A stretch of DNA of 17,500 bases from Cristatella mucedo (GCA_009760855.2 WPIO01000153.1:315001-332500); one strand, 5' to 3'; counted from the first letter of the stretch, positions 1 through 9,639 are shown. The notes: generated from the sequence alone by a model not told the origin. Made by a program: numbers and translations.

Positions 1-545
1 CAGTGTTCGGATTGCCAGAGTTCAAACCGAAGCTGCATAGCATCTAAAAAATCCGGCCAGCCTGAGGTTATCCAATGACATCCTTGCGGGCAGCTGTAGC
101 ACCGTCAACGTCAGACCACTTTAGCCACTAGATTTGCCATTTTTAAAGACTGACATTTTTTTGGGTTTCAAGCACATAAAGCATCAGCCTTAGTCATATT
201 TTTGGGCATCGCTCTGCCGAAAAAAGACAACACTCGCTCGTTCATGTCTACCTAGTATCTGTACTTGCGGGTCGGCCACGTGTATCTGCAAAATGCCGGG
301 CACGAAATTCTTCTGTGACTACATTAAAAGGACGCCATCTGTGCTGCCCCAGTGAAGCCATAGCAGTTTCGACATTGGACGACAGCTTGACATTATCAAA
401 TTCACTATTCGCTATGCTATGAACAAACATACCTGGTCTGATTCTATGGCACGAGCAGCTGCATCTAACCGTCCAGAAAGAAGAATCACCCTAGGCTCAT
501 TAAGGCAGTAGCACTGAGGAATAGAGCTGCCTCTCGGCAGGACCT
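1..545. other. Stretch without a clear gene
   Basis: I see no convincing coding exon, RNA gene or element border here. The only item of note is a minus-strand open frame at 248-430, listed separately. The composition is mixed and there is no long simple repeat. Confidence 0.5.
248..430 (-). other. Weak minus-strand open frame, possible exon or element remnant
   Basis: A 60-codon frame from an ATG runs on the minus strand with balanced amino-acid use and no simple-repeat bias. It includes the stretch SLGQHRWRPFNVVTEEF. On the minus strand a possible acceptor (ttgttcatag) lies just inside its start, and a possible donor (CCGCAA followed by gtacag) lies near its end, so an internal exon is conceivable. 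I do not recognise the family. No neighbouring minus-strand exon supports it, so it may equally be an element remnant or chance. Confidence 0.2.
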
Positions 546-720
546 TTCGCTGGGCCCTTTTGCTGGTTTTGGCCAGTGGTTAAGGTGATTGCCCGGTAGA
601 GGTTAATGCAGTTGCTAACCAAGATCGTGGGCTCAAGACCTGTGGCATGTGTGAATCGCATGAATAGAAATTAAGTTATCCTAGGGTACAATACAATTGA
701 ATAATATATAAATAAATAAA
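545..720 (+). repeat. tRNA-derived SINE, class II-like head
   Basis: An RNA polymerase III promoter-like pair is visible: an A box at 570-585 (TGGCCAGTGGTTAAGG) and a B box at 629-640 (GGGCTCAAGACC). The distance fits a serine/leucine-type tRNA head with a long variable arm. The head is followed by a non-tRNA part containing GAATAGAAATTAAGTTATCC at about 663-682. A near match to that segment appears inverted around 5090-5113, so it is a repeated body or tail rather than tRNA sequence. The element ends in AT-rich, TATA/AAATA-type sequence to about 735. It is not a functional tRNA gene, because no matching acceptor stem is present. Confidence 0.6.
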
Positions 721-810
721 TATATATATAATGTATATGTATATGTTGCACAGTCAGACAAAGGTACTGCTGGGATCGATATTAGTAAAGGTACGGTCAG
801 TAGGAGGCTC

Positions 811-895
811 TTAAATAATAATAATAATAATGCACTTGATAAAGCGCCCTCAGAGAACTCCATCTCTTTCTAGGTGCTTTACATTTGCTGCAAAG
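811..895 (-). repeat. Inverted copy of (ATT)n-tailed repeat end
   Basis: Read on the minus strand, this is TTTGCAGCAAATGTAAAGC..GCC-type sequence, then AGAAAGAGATGGAGTTCTCTGAGGGCGC, then TTTATCAAGTGCATTATTATT. The same sequence occurs at 5961, 11709, 15655 and 16019. It can fold into a hairpin with AAAGCGCC/GGCGCTTT-type arms and ends in ATT repeats, like the 3' ends of several LINE and SINE families. It abuts the transposase remnant that begins near 870. Confidence 0.75.
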
Positions 896-1512
896 GAAAG
901 AGTGGTCTTACCGCGACAAGGGTCGCTGCAAATAAACTAAAACCTGGCTTTAACTGGCCAGCCTCTTCTAAAGCAGACATCGCCTATGCTGGGCTCACGA
1001 CCTTCTCACTGAAAGAAGACGACAGTAATTCCATTTTACGGACAGACGAAAGTGAGTTCGTGCTATTCGGTAACCACAAGCAACACTTATGGGTTAGCCA
1101 AAGTGAAGATTATGTGTGCAGGCAGCCTGCAATTCACTTCTCTTCGGCAAATCAAGGATGTTTTTGGGCTGCTTTGCCGCTAGAGTTGTTGGAGATATGC
1201 ATCAGATCAAAAATCTTATGGACCAACACGTGTACCTTCAGGTAGTCAAGGAAGCTGGGGTTGCAAAGCACAAAATACTCGGCTTGGAGGTCGGTATATT
1301 CGTTAGATTGGTTCCGACTCCAAGCGAACTGCCAGGTCAGTAGAGCAGTTTTGTGTGTGACGAATCCTCTATGTATGTTTGTTAAGGGGCCCATTCAGAC
1401 GCCTTGTCCGAACCCCACTGAACATTTATTGGGACGGTTTCGACCGGTGGCTGAGATAGATGTTTGGCCTAAATCAACCGCCGGCATTTTCTGTAAACTT
1501 CTGCAGCTATGA
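872..1512 (+). pseudogene. Decayed Tc1/mariner-superfamily transposase
   Basis: Pieces of a Tc1-like DDE transposase, which catalyses cut-and-paste transposition, lie in order but in different frames. Segment 1 (874-1110) has RVAANKL, then RTDESEFVLFG at about 1040-1073, which matches the first catalytic Asp region (TDESxFxLFG). Segment 2 (1158-1290) is MFLGCFAARVVGDMHQI, then LMDQHVYLQVV, matching the GCFAARGVG and MDxxxYLxIL blocks. Segment 3 (1307-1359) is GSDSKRTARSV, matching the second Asp region (xDNDPKHTA). Segment 4 (1375-1512) is PCPNPTEHLLG, matching SPDLNPIEHLW with the final Glu kept. At least three frameshifts and stops between the blocks make it inactive. The N-terminal helix-turn-helix region and terminal inverted repeats were not found. 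Family assignment is from remembered motifs. Confidence 0.85.
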
Positions 1513-1877
1513 ATGCCGCAGCCGAGGAGACAATACTGCCGCTTGTCGCCTCTTTAAGCCTGTGCCAATAAGTGAGGTCGTGAAGAGTCTGGTAGGGTTG
1601 TCAATGTAAATACTTTCGTGTGATGTGCACAGCTTCTACCACCCTGCAGGTGCTGCTGCTCGCCATGCTGTCATGAGTTTTTGCGACCGAGGTATGCACG
1701 GTATGCCGTGCCTGTCAAACCCTCACCTCATGTGCCCATAATTGCGGCTCGGTATTATTTCAGGTTTGCATTTAGATATTATGTAGGTTTATTTTTATTT
1801 TTATAATAGTTGGCTGCCTTGTTATTTCGTGTTTCCTGCTTTAGCCTGCATCCACTGTACTATTTACTGTACCTTGG

Positions 1878-1878
<1 letters not shown>
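1513..1878. other. Non-coding stretch
   Basis: Nothing recognisable is seen between the transposase remnant and the CAG tract. The last 150 bases become T-rich (ttatttttatttttataatag), with no coding frame of interest. Confidence 0.5.

Positions 1879-1929
<51 letters not shown>
1879..1929 (+). repeat. (CAG)17 microsatellite
   Basis: Seventeen uninterrupted CAG units are followed directly by CTGCTG, so the 3' edge can pair back on the tract. The surrounding sequence shows no splice signals or exon-like frame, and the long runs of Ser, Ala or Leu that it would encode are judged not to be real proteins. Confidence 0.95.
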
Positions 1930-1930
<1 letters not shown>

Positions 1931-2696
1931 TGCTGCATGGTTGGGCGTGGTTTGCACAGTGCTAGCTGCATGAAGGAGACCATAGCCGCTAGGTCTGCGA
2001 GTGGAAGTGGAAGGGCAACCGCTCTTCCGCTCGAAGAATAGCCTGCGGCTCGGCTCGAACCAACGGCAGCGGGTCGCGAAGTGCGAGGTCTGAGCACTGC
2101 TTGATCTGGTGCAAGTGACTAAGTATTTGACTGCCTTTTGAGGCTGAGTGATTAAGTAATTGTCAACTGCCATGTGCCCAGCAGACCGTCCACCGATGAT
2201 AGCGGAAGTGCAAAATGAATCCTATTGCATATCACTTGGCTTTCACATGGCTTTCCACTGATTACAGAGTGAAATGAGAAAGGGTCGTAAAAAGCCCGGT
2301 TTGTCCGCCTGAGCTGTAGTTACGAACAACTCGGCATGATCCTACTTCCGCTATGCAGCTGTCAGCTGTCGCTACACAATTCCCGTCAAGGTCTCAGGAA
2401 GCTAAGGCCCGTGTCGGCAAGGCTAAGGCCGAATGGGTTTCGTTTCTTATAACGGTCTGATTCAAAGCAGTTTCGAAGGCAGAGATGCAAGGCCGACTGT
2501 TTGCACTTTGAACTGCTCCTGTTCGCTCCGAAAGGCCACAGGAGCAGGAGGGGTAAGCTGATCGTCCCCAGTCTGCTCCGATCCAAGAATCATCTAGAAT
2601 CATCGCGAGCGAATAAATGAGATCATGCTCGAATCATGCTGCCTGGCACGATCCGAGTGGTCGTGCTGCCAAGCAGCATGCACCCATGCAGGCATC

Positions 2697-2700
<4 letters not shown>
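1930..2700. other. Non-coding stretch
   Basis: No exon, RNA gene or repeat family was recognised. Several short open frames exist on both strands, but none has motifs or a splice context that I could support. Confidence 0.5.
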
Positions 2701-2750
<50 letters not shown>

Positions 2751-2762
2751 CTCTCTCTCTTC
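2701..2762 (+). repeat. (CT)n microsatellite
   Basis: A nearly pure CT dinucleotide tract with one CG interruption near 2747. The Ser-Leu and Arg-Glu repeats encoded in its frames are artefacts of the repeat. Confidence 0.95.
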
Positions 2763-3560
2763 TCCTTGATTAGATTCGCCAATTGGTGTTCGAACTGTAG
2801 CCCAGCAGCAACCCAGCTGTTGTGGACGACGGCCTTCCTGCAGCATCTTTGCCAGTTATCTCACGTTGCTGCCTCGCAGGCTGAGGCAGCACGATGAGGG
2901 GGAGGAGCAGAGCTGGGTACGAACCTACTTGGTCGTTACCTAGTCCACTACCAGAGCAAGCTGCAGCGGTGACAAGCTTCCTGTAATGCTCTCCTCGAGG
3001 TCGGCCTTGCTGCTGCTTGCTGCTGCTGCTTCGCCGTGGCATCGCGTTTTCCGTGTGGCGCGCAATCGAGGAAGCCACGATCTTTGGATGACTGGGAAGC
3101 AGCTTCGCAGTGCACGTACGGTGCAGTAGCAGTCTGTCGTACAGCAGAGATTGCTGTTAAGATTAGGCACCAACCAGACCACACGCCGGCCACTTGTGCA
3201 TTGTGAAAGCTCCGCTTTGATCCTTTCGTGGATGAGTGCCGAGGATAAATTCAATTTGCGATGCATTCGGCCGCCAGTCAGTCAGGCCTGTGGCACCTAG
3301 GCGCCCCTCCTGTGGCAGGAGCTGCACTGGTGCTGTCTGGCTGCTGGAGTAAGCTCTTTGTTGCTTGCAGACTGCACTTCTTGCTTATTCAGCCTGCCCT
3401 TTGCAACGAGGCTGCTACCTTTCAAGCTGGTGTTGTGCCAAGATAGAGGCATCTGGCCTCGAGACCTCTGTGGTTGGCCATCGGGCTGAGGGCAGGCGCG
3501 CCTGCCGGCAGTTTCTTCCATTTGGCTTCAGCCATCCCTCCACCCCCATCACCATCCACA

Positions 3561-3562
<2 letters not shown>
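2763..3562. other. Non-coding stretch
   Basis: There are GC-balanced sequences with short CTG/GCT clusters near 3008-3035. Minus-strand open frames of about 100 codons exist at 2770-3266, but they overlap one another, lack motifs and have no clear splice partners. I see no supported gene. Confidence 0.45.

Positions 3563-3659
<97 letters not shown>
3563..3659 (+). repeat. (CA)n microsatellite
   Basis: CA repeats run to about 3646, then continue after one AAA interruption to 3659. Such alternating purine-pyrimidine DNA can adopt Z-form. The encoded Thr-His and Cys-Val runs are artefacts. Confidence 0.95.
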
Positions 3660-4661
<1,002 letters not shown>

Positions 4662-4664
<3 letters not shown>

Positions 4665-4960
4665 GAATATGGGAGAGAGACTCCAAGGAGCAGCATTTAA
4701 ATGGTCCAACTTTTTCAAGGTCCAACTAACATACTATCAGCGTAATTTGGCTAGCATCATCAAAAAGCACTATGGACATCAAAAGATATTGGTCGAGTTG
4801 GTCACAGTTTAAACCGGTCGGATCGATGCTGTGATGCTGCGTAAAGCGCTCGAGCCGGCATGTACCCGCTACATCAGCCGGATCACAATGAATGGTCCCA
4901 TTCGGTCTTCACTGTGTGGCCGAATGGATTTTAGCTGCACAATATAACTGCAGAGTTTCA
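4662..4960. other. Non-coding stretch with a short inverted repeat
   Basis: No coding signal was seen. CCATTCGGTC at 4898-4907 and GGCCGAATGG at 4918-4927 form an inverted repeat with nine of ten pairs matching and a 10-base loop. Confidence 0.5.
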
Positions 4961-4961
4961 C

Positions 4962-5030
4962 GATAGCCTCCCGGTAGAGCACCAGCCTTGTGGTTACTAG
5001 TCGAGTCGGGATGCTGGGAGCCACTTGTTA
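4962..5030 (+). repeat. Degenerate tRNA-like SINE head
   Basis: The sequence GATAGCCTCCCGGTAGAGCACCAGCC resembles the D-arm and A box of class I tRNAs (TAGCTCAGTCGGTAGAGCA...). The B box region is poorly kept (GGGATGCTGGGAGCC instead of GGTTCGANTCC). It is therefore best read as an old tRNA-derived SINE head, not a tRNA gene. Confidence 0.4.
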
Positions 5031-5055
5031 CTAACGGCCAAGTTACCACTAATAT

Positions 5056-5130
5056 GATTAATAATAATATGATTCATTTGCATATCACCATAGGATAACT
5101 TAATCTCTATTCAGGCGCTTCACGTATGCC
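5056..5130 (-). repeat. Diverged inverted repeat-tail copy
   Basis: On the minus strand this reads GAAGCGCCTGAATAGAGATTAAGTTATCCTATGGTGATAT and then AAT/ATT-rich sequence. The middle matches the SINE body at 663-682. The GCGCCT..AGAGATT.AGTT.TCC..GGTG pattern also matches the tail copies at 5961 and 11709. This copy therefore links the two variants. Confidence 0.5.
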
Positions 5131-5689
5131 ACTGGGCTAGCACCTGAAACGAATCGATTCGAACTCGGCATTGACGAATGTGTTTCCTGATCTTGCAGTC
5201 ATCTTGGCACAGTCCGGTCTAGCCGTGGCCAGCAATGACCTACTGTGCAAGCTGGTGTAAACTCTTATTCTGACTCGGCCGATGGCAACAGCCAAGGCCG
5301 ACCTTGCATTCAGCATTTCAAAACTAAGCATGACACGTATGCGAACGATATACCGACAACCTTATCGAGCCCGTGGTGGTGGTGCTGCTGCTGCCGCTTT
5401 GTGTTGAGAAAAAACAGGCCGAAACGGTGACCTCTGATGAGATCATCGCACACTTTCAATCTATACCCAGCAGCCATTCACGTGTGGAAAAAACATGCGA
5501 TTTCTGTGTTCATCATTGTCGATAGAGCTGCCCTCCCCGATCTGTTTTTCTAGATTCTTTGTCTGCCAGATCAAAGACTGGATCAAAGAGAGCCTGTTCC
5601 CAAGGGAACGTCCTGGATGGATCTTTCAACTTCTGTCCCTTGCTCTACCTTCTTGTCCCGGCCTTGACCCCTGTCTTCCACGAGCCCCA
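5131..5689. other. Non-coding stretch
   Basis: No supported gene was seen. Open frames of up to 96 codons exist on the plus strand (5495-5785), but they run into the SINE that follows and show no motifs. Confidence 0.45.
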
Positions 5690-5815
5690 ATAGCTGCAGG
5701 AGGTAAGGTGCTCGCTGTTCACAATCGAGGTCGTAGGTTTGAATCCTTCATTGGGCGATCCTTTATTGCCAATTGCAAACGGTGATAGCCTTTAAGGCTC
5801 TTCTGCCGCTGTACA
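5690..5815 (+). repeat. tRNA-derived SINE family B, plus copy
   Basis: AGGTAAGGTGCTCGCTGTTCAC (A box side of the head) is followed by the B box GGTTTGAATCC at 5736-5746. A body with GGTGATAGCCTTTAAGGCTCTTCTG then follows at about 5780-5805. The same head-body order occurs inverted at 10455-10600, including GGTGATAGCCGTAAAGGCTCTTCTG. That shows a mobile family rather than a tRNA gene. The 3' end is not clear, since no tail is shared beyond about 5810. Confidence 0.65.
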
Positions 5816-5960
5816 AACGAGTCTGTTAAATCAGTTAATATTTTTTCCACCTCATCTTGAGTTTCAGCAATGACCTGTATTTACTGCTCACGTGATTAGC
5901 CTAGATTCACTGCTGTCCTGTGTACTCAACATATAGTAATTATATCCTTAATGTCAGGGA

Positions 5961-6040
5961 TCAGCAACTGTAAAGCCCCTAGAAAGAGATTGAGTTCTCC
6001 GAGGGTGCTTTATCAAGTGTGTTAGCGTGATTATTATTTG
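5961..6040 (+). repeat. (ATT)n-tailed repeat end, plus copy
   Basis: GCAACTGTAAAGCCCCTAGAAAGAGATTG, then AGTTCTCCGAGGGTGCTTTATCAAGTG, then a short ATT run at about 6030-6039. It matches the copies at 811, 11709, 15655 and 16019. The hairpin arms are slightly weakened (AAAGCCCC against GGTGCTTT). Confidence 0.75.
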
Positions 6041-6119
6041 ACCGTGCATCTTTCAAAAAGGCCACTGTTAGGCCACTCATTATTAAGGTGTCTTTACTGG
6101 ACCGTCAGAACTAAAGTAG

Positions 6120-6172
6120 CTTTCATCAAGTCTCTTTGTAAGCACTCTACGTATGCTGTAAAGGAAGGAAGC
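6120..6172 (-). repeat. Diverged inverted copy of the same tail
   Basis: CATCAAGTCTCTTTGTAAGC, then ACTCTACGTATGCTGTAAAGGAA, aligns with the minus-strand form of the tail (..CTCTTTCTAGGCGCTTTACATTTGCTGCAAAGGAA) with several changes and an internal deletion. Confidence 0.45.
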
Positions 6173-6228
6173 TGACCAAATGCTAGTAGTTAGTAATTAG
6201 TAGTTAGTAGTTCCCATGTAAAGCAGTG

Positions 6229-7130
6229 TAACGAGTATTGGCAGACCAGCTAAACTCTTATAGAGAAAGATCTAACTTAGCAAGCAAGTTCCAGTCAGGT
6301 TGTAGAGCCAATAGCTCCTCAGCGTCAGCACTATCAAATCTCTCTGGATCTCTTGACAGCGTTTTGATGCCACTGATCATCAATCCTTCTTGACAATCAA
6401 TTCAATACCTTCTTTTCCACTTGCTAGCTAGATATCACCGGCATTGTGCTACTATCGTTCAAGTCCTATCTCAGATAGAGATTTTACTGCTCAGATGTCA
6501 ATGGCACCGGTCATCTGTTGCGGTCCCCTTAAAGCATGCAGTCTCTCCAGGGATCTGCTGCTGCTCCACTTCTGTCCACAACTAACACTCGCCCTCTAGC
6601 CGTTTTAATCGCCATCACTATTTAGGCTTTCATTTTATACAGATGACAGCTGTCACCATGTCAGCTTCCTTCTGTTCCTGCTTAACCGAAGTCTCAAACT
6701 CTCAATTCCCTTGCAGCATGTATTGCGACGTTTTTGCATGGATAGCAGTGAAGTTTCCCTAATTGAATGATGATAAAACCAACTTATAATTATATCGTCA
6801 AACTTGCTCACTAACTTGAAAGCCTAATCCACAAAATTGGCTCGGCCAGAATTTCTTGGGTTGCATCTGCAAATGGAATCTCGGCATCCTGTTCCAAAAT
6901 GATCTTTCACAAGATGATCGCATCAGCTCCACTGTCAAATCGACCTTCTTTCAGCTAGGCGACACTTTGGAAATTTGGACCTGTCGAGATATGGAAACCG
7001 CGGCCAAGTTCGGCCACGTATGAGTTACATCACGTCCAGACTTCTGTAACTCACTACTTGCACGGGATTTCTTACTGTGCCACGTGACTCTCACAGTTCG
7101 TGCAACACTCGGCAGCTTCTCTTCTGTGAA
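6229..7130 (+). pseudogene. Decayed CR1/L2-like LINE reverse transcriptase
   Basis: Blocks of a Jockey-superfamily LINE polymerase, which copies element RNA into DNA at the target site, lie in order with frameshifts between them. About 6231-6350: VLADQLNSYRERSNL, then KFQSGCRANSSS, matching QL..YLE.NNLL..FQSGFRANHST. About 6363: FDATDHQ (FDTVDH). About 6434-6470: DITGIVLLSFKSYLR (GI.G..L.WFKSYLS). About 6543-6572: LQGSAAAPLLS (PQGSVLGPLLF). 6627-6662: LSFYTDDSCHHVSF, carrying the Y-x-D-D active site at 6636-6647. About 6764: LNDDKT. About 6873-6990: WNLGILFQNDLS, then RISSTVKSTFFQL. About 7018-7062: VTSRPDFCNSLLA. Stops and frame changes make it inactive. The endonuclease domain is absent. 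Assignment rests on remembered motif order. Confidence 0.85.
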
Positions 7131-7804
7131 CGCGTAACAACCAACAACTCCCTGCTGCTCGGACTCCCCGTCAAGCAGTGTCTGTCTGTCTGTTCCTTTT
7201 CTTGCTCTGCCCGGCTTCCTGCTTCCGATTCCTGCTTCCTACTTCTCTGGCTTCTCGCCGTGTCACGTGATGCGATATCAGCTGATCTGACTGTAGCCAA
7301 ATAGAGGCTATGCCTCTGCTAGACCTCATATCCTTTGGGAGACTTTCTTAGCAAACCAGGAGCTCACTGCCGTCTGACCCGACGTCCCCTGACTGGATGT
7401 GTAAAAAGATTCTAGAAGTCTGTTCCTTGCAGCATCTACTCGGTCACTGCGAATGTTCTTTACGTCCTTATACGAGCTGAAATAGTGCATATTATCACTA
7501 ATCTATGGGCATGGTTCTTTTTTCCGGGACGTGTAATGTGCCTCGGCTGGACTTGCCCTCTCTTGAACACTATGAACATGTTTTAATCATTATTTTCATT
7601 GTTGTTGCTATCAGTACCCAGTGCCCGGCAAGCCTTGCTCTCGTAGAAATGACGTGACTTGGAAGTTTGCGAGTGTCTTACAATTTGATTGATTCGTGTT
7701 AGCTGCTACTTGCCTGTTGTTGTCAGGGGTGGGCTCTTTTCTTAAGACCTCCATGCATGCCATCTATGTCTATGTCACGTGGACTGTTTGGGGCACAGCA
7801 GTGC

Positions 7805-7805
<1 letters not shown>
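7131..7805. other. Non-coding stretch after the LINE remnant
   Basis: This may include more degraded LINE sequence. A frame near 7137-7180 reads NNSLLLGLPVKQC, which resembles the C-N-S-L-L-x-G-L-P block that normally follows the reverse transcriptase, but beyond it I cannot follow the element. No host gene is supported. Confidence 0.4.

Positions 7806-7847
<42 letters not shown>
7806..7847 (+). repeat. (CTG)14 microsatellite
   Basis: Fourteen pure CTG units. A short frame starting at an ATG near 7771 would encode a 14-Ala run ending in LQPFETL before a stop, but no splice or promoter evidence makes it a gene. Confidence 0.95.
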
Positions 7848-7849
<2 letters not shown>

Positions 7850-7980
7850 CTCCAACCTTTTGAGACCCTTTGATGAACTTGCATTCCACACACTGTTGGC
7901 AAGGTCGTTTAATCTGGCCCGCCAGTTTTGCCGTCCTGAGTACATCACCAGTGTCCACCACTTGCTATTGCTATCTGTAG

Positions 7981-8060
7981 GACAGTTTGCTACTGGCTGC
8001 GGCCGAGCACCGCAGCGGCAGCAGCAAGACCTCTCTTTCGCCTTCTTCCTGCCGGCGGCT
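7981..8060 (+). CDS. Tentative exon of the coiled-coil gene
   Basis: The sequence cttgctattgctatctgtag precedes this interval and looks like a 3' splice site. The frame starting at 7981 reads DSLLLAAAEHRSGSSKTSLS, then PSSCRR, and ends at a good donor, CGGCGGCT followed by gtgagtcg. It ends in phase 2. This fits a next exon starting at 8140 after ..gcaggggag, giving a 79-base intron and the continuing sequence AHSFVVVASSSS. If the next exon starts at 8135 or at the ATG at 8114 instead, this interval would not join in frame. It is Ser/Ala-rich and without a known domain. Confidence 0.35.
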
Positions 8061-8134
8061 GTGAGTCGTGCCTGGCCGCGCCGGACGTCGGTCGCCGACG
8101 TCGCGACGTGGCGATGCCCGGCCGGCCAGTGCAG

Positions 8135-8337
8135 GGGAGCGCCCACTCGTTCGTCGTCGTCGCCTCGAGCTCGTCCACCCTGGACGAGCTGCGGCAGCAG
8201 GTCGAAGCGTTGAAGCTTGCCAACGCACGACTGCAGAGCGAGCTGGCCGGTGATGCGTCTCACGTGGCTCGCCTCGAGGGCGAGGCTGCCCAGCGCAAGG
8301 ACGCCATGCTGCTGCTCATGCTTGACCACCGCAACTC

Positions 8338-8408
<71 letters not shown>

Positions 8409-8414
8409 ATCTCG
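8135..8414 (+). CDS. Exon: coiled coil followed by 21 glutamines
   Basis: The encoded segment has a Ser-rich lead (VVVASSSS), then a coiled coil over roughly residues 16-61 of the exon. Heptad positions are L16, L19, V23, L26, L33, L37, V44, L47, M58 and L61. It then has DHRNSEQ, a run of 21 Gln encoded by pure CAG (8342-8404), and HNL. Such coiled coils mediate oligomerisation or partner binding; no family was recognised. The end is placed at CTCG followed by gtcagt, because its phase 1 end exactly fits the phase 1 start of the exon at 8639. The start is uncertain: an acceptor at ..gtgcag (8134) or ..ggggag (8139), or an in-frame ATG at 8114. A read-through to a donor at 8482 is open but out of phase with the next exon. 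Confidence 0.7.
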
Positions 8415-8638
8415 GTCAGTACCAGCAGCGGCGGCAGCAATCAGCAGCAGCAGCAGCAGCAGCCACTGCTGCAGCCGGCAAGTGATTGCAACGTGTTTGC
8501 AGCCTGTTTGCTGTCCTCGGCCGACGGACATCGCCGCTGAGGGTGTAGCACGCTGTGCATTGGCAGCTGGCGCCGCTGAGGGCTGGCTCGCGCCTCGCTG
8601 TGGCCGCAGCATCTCGTCTCTCTTTTTTTTTTCTGCAG

Positions 8639-8798
8639 TCGAGCCAACGCTGCTCGCCGCTGCCGGCAGAGGAGCCTTAGGCAGTCCAAGGGCAGGTCCA
8701 GCGGCTACAGGTGGCATCACCGGAAGTCCGAGGGCAGGCAATACACGAAGCCTGGCCGGCAGCCCGGCGGCACGACACGGCTCGGCTACGGCTGTGGG

Positions 8799-8828
<30 letters not shown>
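8639..8828 (+). CDS. Exon: Gly/Ser/Pro/Arg-rich linker ending in polyQ
   Basis: A strong polypyrimidine tract (tctttttttttttctgcag) precedes the exon. Read in the phase set by the upstream exon, it encodes EPTLLAAAGRGALGSPRAG, then PAATGGITGSPRAG, NTRSLAGSPAARHGSA, and a Gln run. Repeated G/S-S-P-R and A-G-S-P units could be proline-directed kinase sites (inference). The donor is cut out of the CAG tract itself: ..CAGCAGCA followed by gtgagtgtg. The two-base remainder CA is completed by G at the start of the exon at 9552, restoring Gln. It is disordered and of unknown function. Confidence 0.75.
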
Positions 8829-8830
<2 letters not shown>

Positions 8831-9551
8831 GAGTGTGCCCTCGTGCGCACTGTTGATCACGTGGCCTCTCATCGATCGGCTGTCGGGGAGAGACACGTTC
8901 ATCGATACTCCCCCGTTGATTTATGATTTGGGCACTCTTAGGTTGGTGGTGTTTGGATGTTCTGGGCACGTGACTGGGCGAGATTCAGACATTGTTCGTA
9001 AGTGTCCTGAGGGATCCTTGGTGATGAATGACCCGTGCTACTAGTTGTAAGAGTGGCCCCGTCTTTCTTTCTTTGAGTAGAGAAAGGTTAATGCAGCTCG
9101 TGACTCTCAGTGACTGCAGATCTTTCTTTACCTAGCCGAAGGGTAGTTGTGCTACGATTCCCTGCGCGATAGCGCCTCGTGGCTGCCCCCCCCGGTTGTG
9201 CACCATAGCATAAGCGGATGCAGCGCTAAACTGACGAGCTGAAGACTGACTGTTCTCTGCTGCTGCTGCTGTTAAAGCCACGTCACACGCACGCCCGACC
9301 CTCTCAAGCAGCGGCAGGCAGCCTCGGCAGCGTTCTCTTCAGTAGCTAGTGAACCTCGTGCCGCATTGCCTGGCGATTGCCAGAGCAGAGCCTCGATGGG
9401 GCATGCCGCCAACAAGAACCGTGCAACCGGGCGGGGGTCTTTGAAACCAGTACAAGTACCAGTCGTCCGCTGCTTGCTTGCCGCTCGGTTGCGCACCGCC
9501 GCCGCCGATTCAAGTAGTTTCCTCCTCGAGCCTTAGCCGCTCCCCTTGCAG
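8829..9551 (+). other. Intron
   Basis: This 723-base intron lies between a consensus donor gtgagt and the acceptor ccgctccccttgcag. It contains two CACGTG sites (8858-8863 and 8968-8973) and a C-rich run near 9187. No exon or repeat family was recognised inside. Confidence 0.6.
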
Positions 9552-9639
9552 GCCGTCGTCGAGTGAAGCTCTGCCGAGTCACGGCGGTACGGCTGCCCGC
9601 CGCGGCCTTTACCTCTACGCGTCTGGCAAGCCTGACCAG
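9552..9639 (+). CDS. Exon: short Ser/Gly-rich segment ending GKPDQ
   Basis: This exon is bounded by ccccttgcag and CCTGACCAG followed by gtgagtgag, both near consensus. The first base completes the Gln codon left by the exon ending at 8828. Then it reads PSSSEALPSHGGTAARRG, LYLYASGKPDQ, ending in phase 0. The frame is set on both sides by splice phase, not by length alone. No domain was recognised; the LYLYAS patch is the only hydrophobic part. Confidence 0.75.

Noticed and set aside
1829-2173. Open frames with poly-Ser, poly-Ala or poly-Leu
   Set aside because: They arise from (CAG)17; there are no splice signals or conserved flanks to support translation.
7771-7872. Small ATG-started frame with 14 Ala
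   Set aside because: It depends on the (CTG)14 tract, is only about 33 codons long, and has no promoter, splice or homology support.
8217-8540. Alternative frame after the CAG tract reading poly-Ser, then SVSTSSGGSNQQQ
   Set aside because: It would need a frameshift from the coiled-coil frame. The GTCAGT donor at 8415 gives a phase-correct join without any shift.
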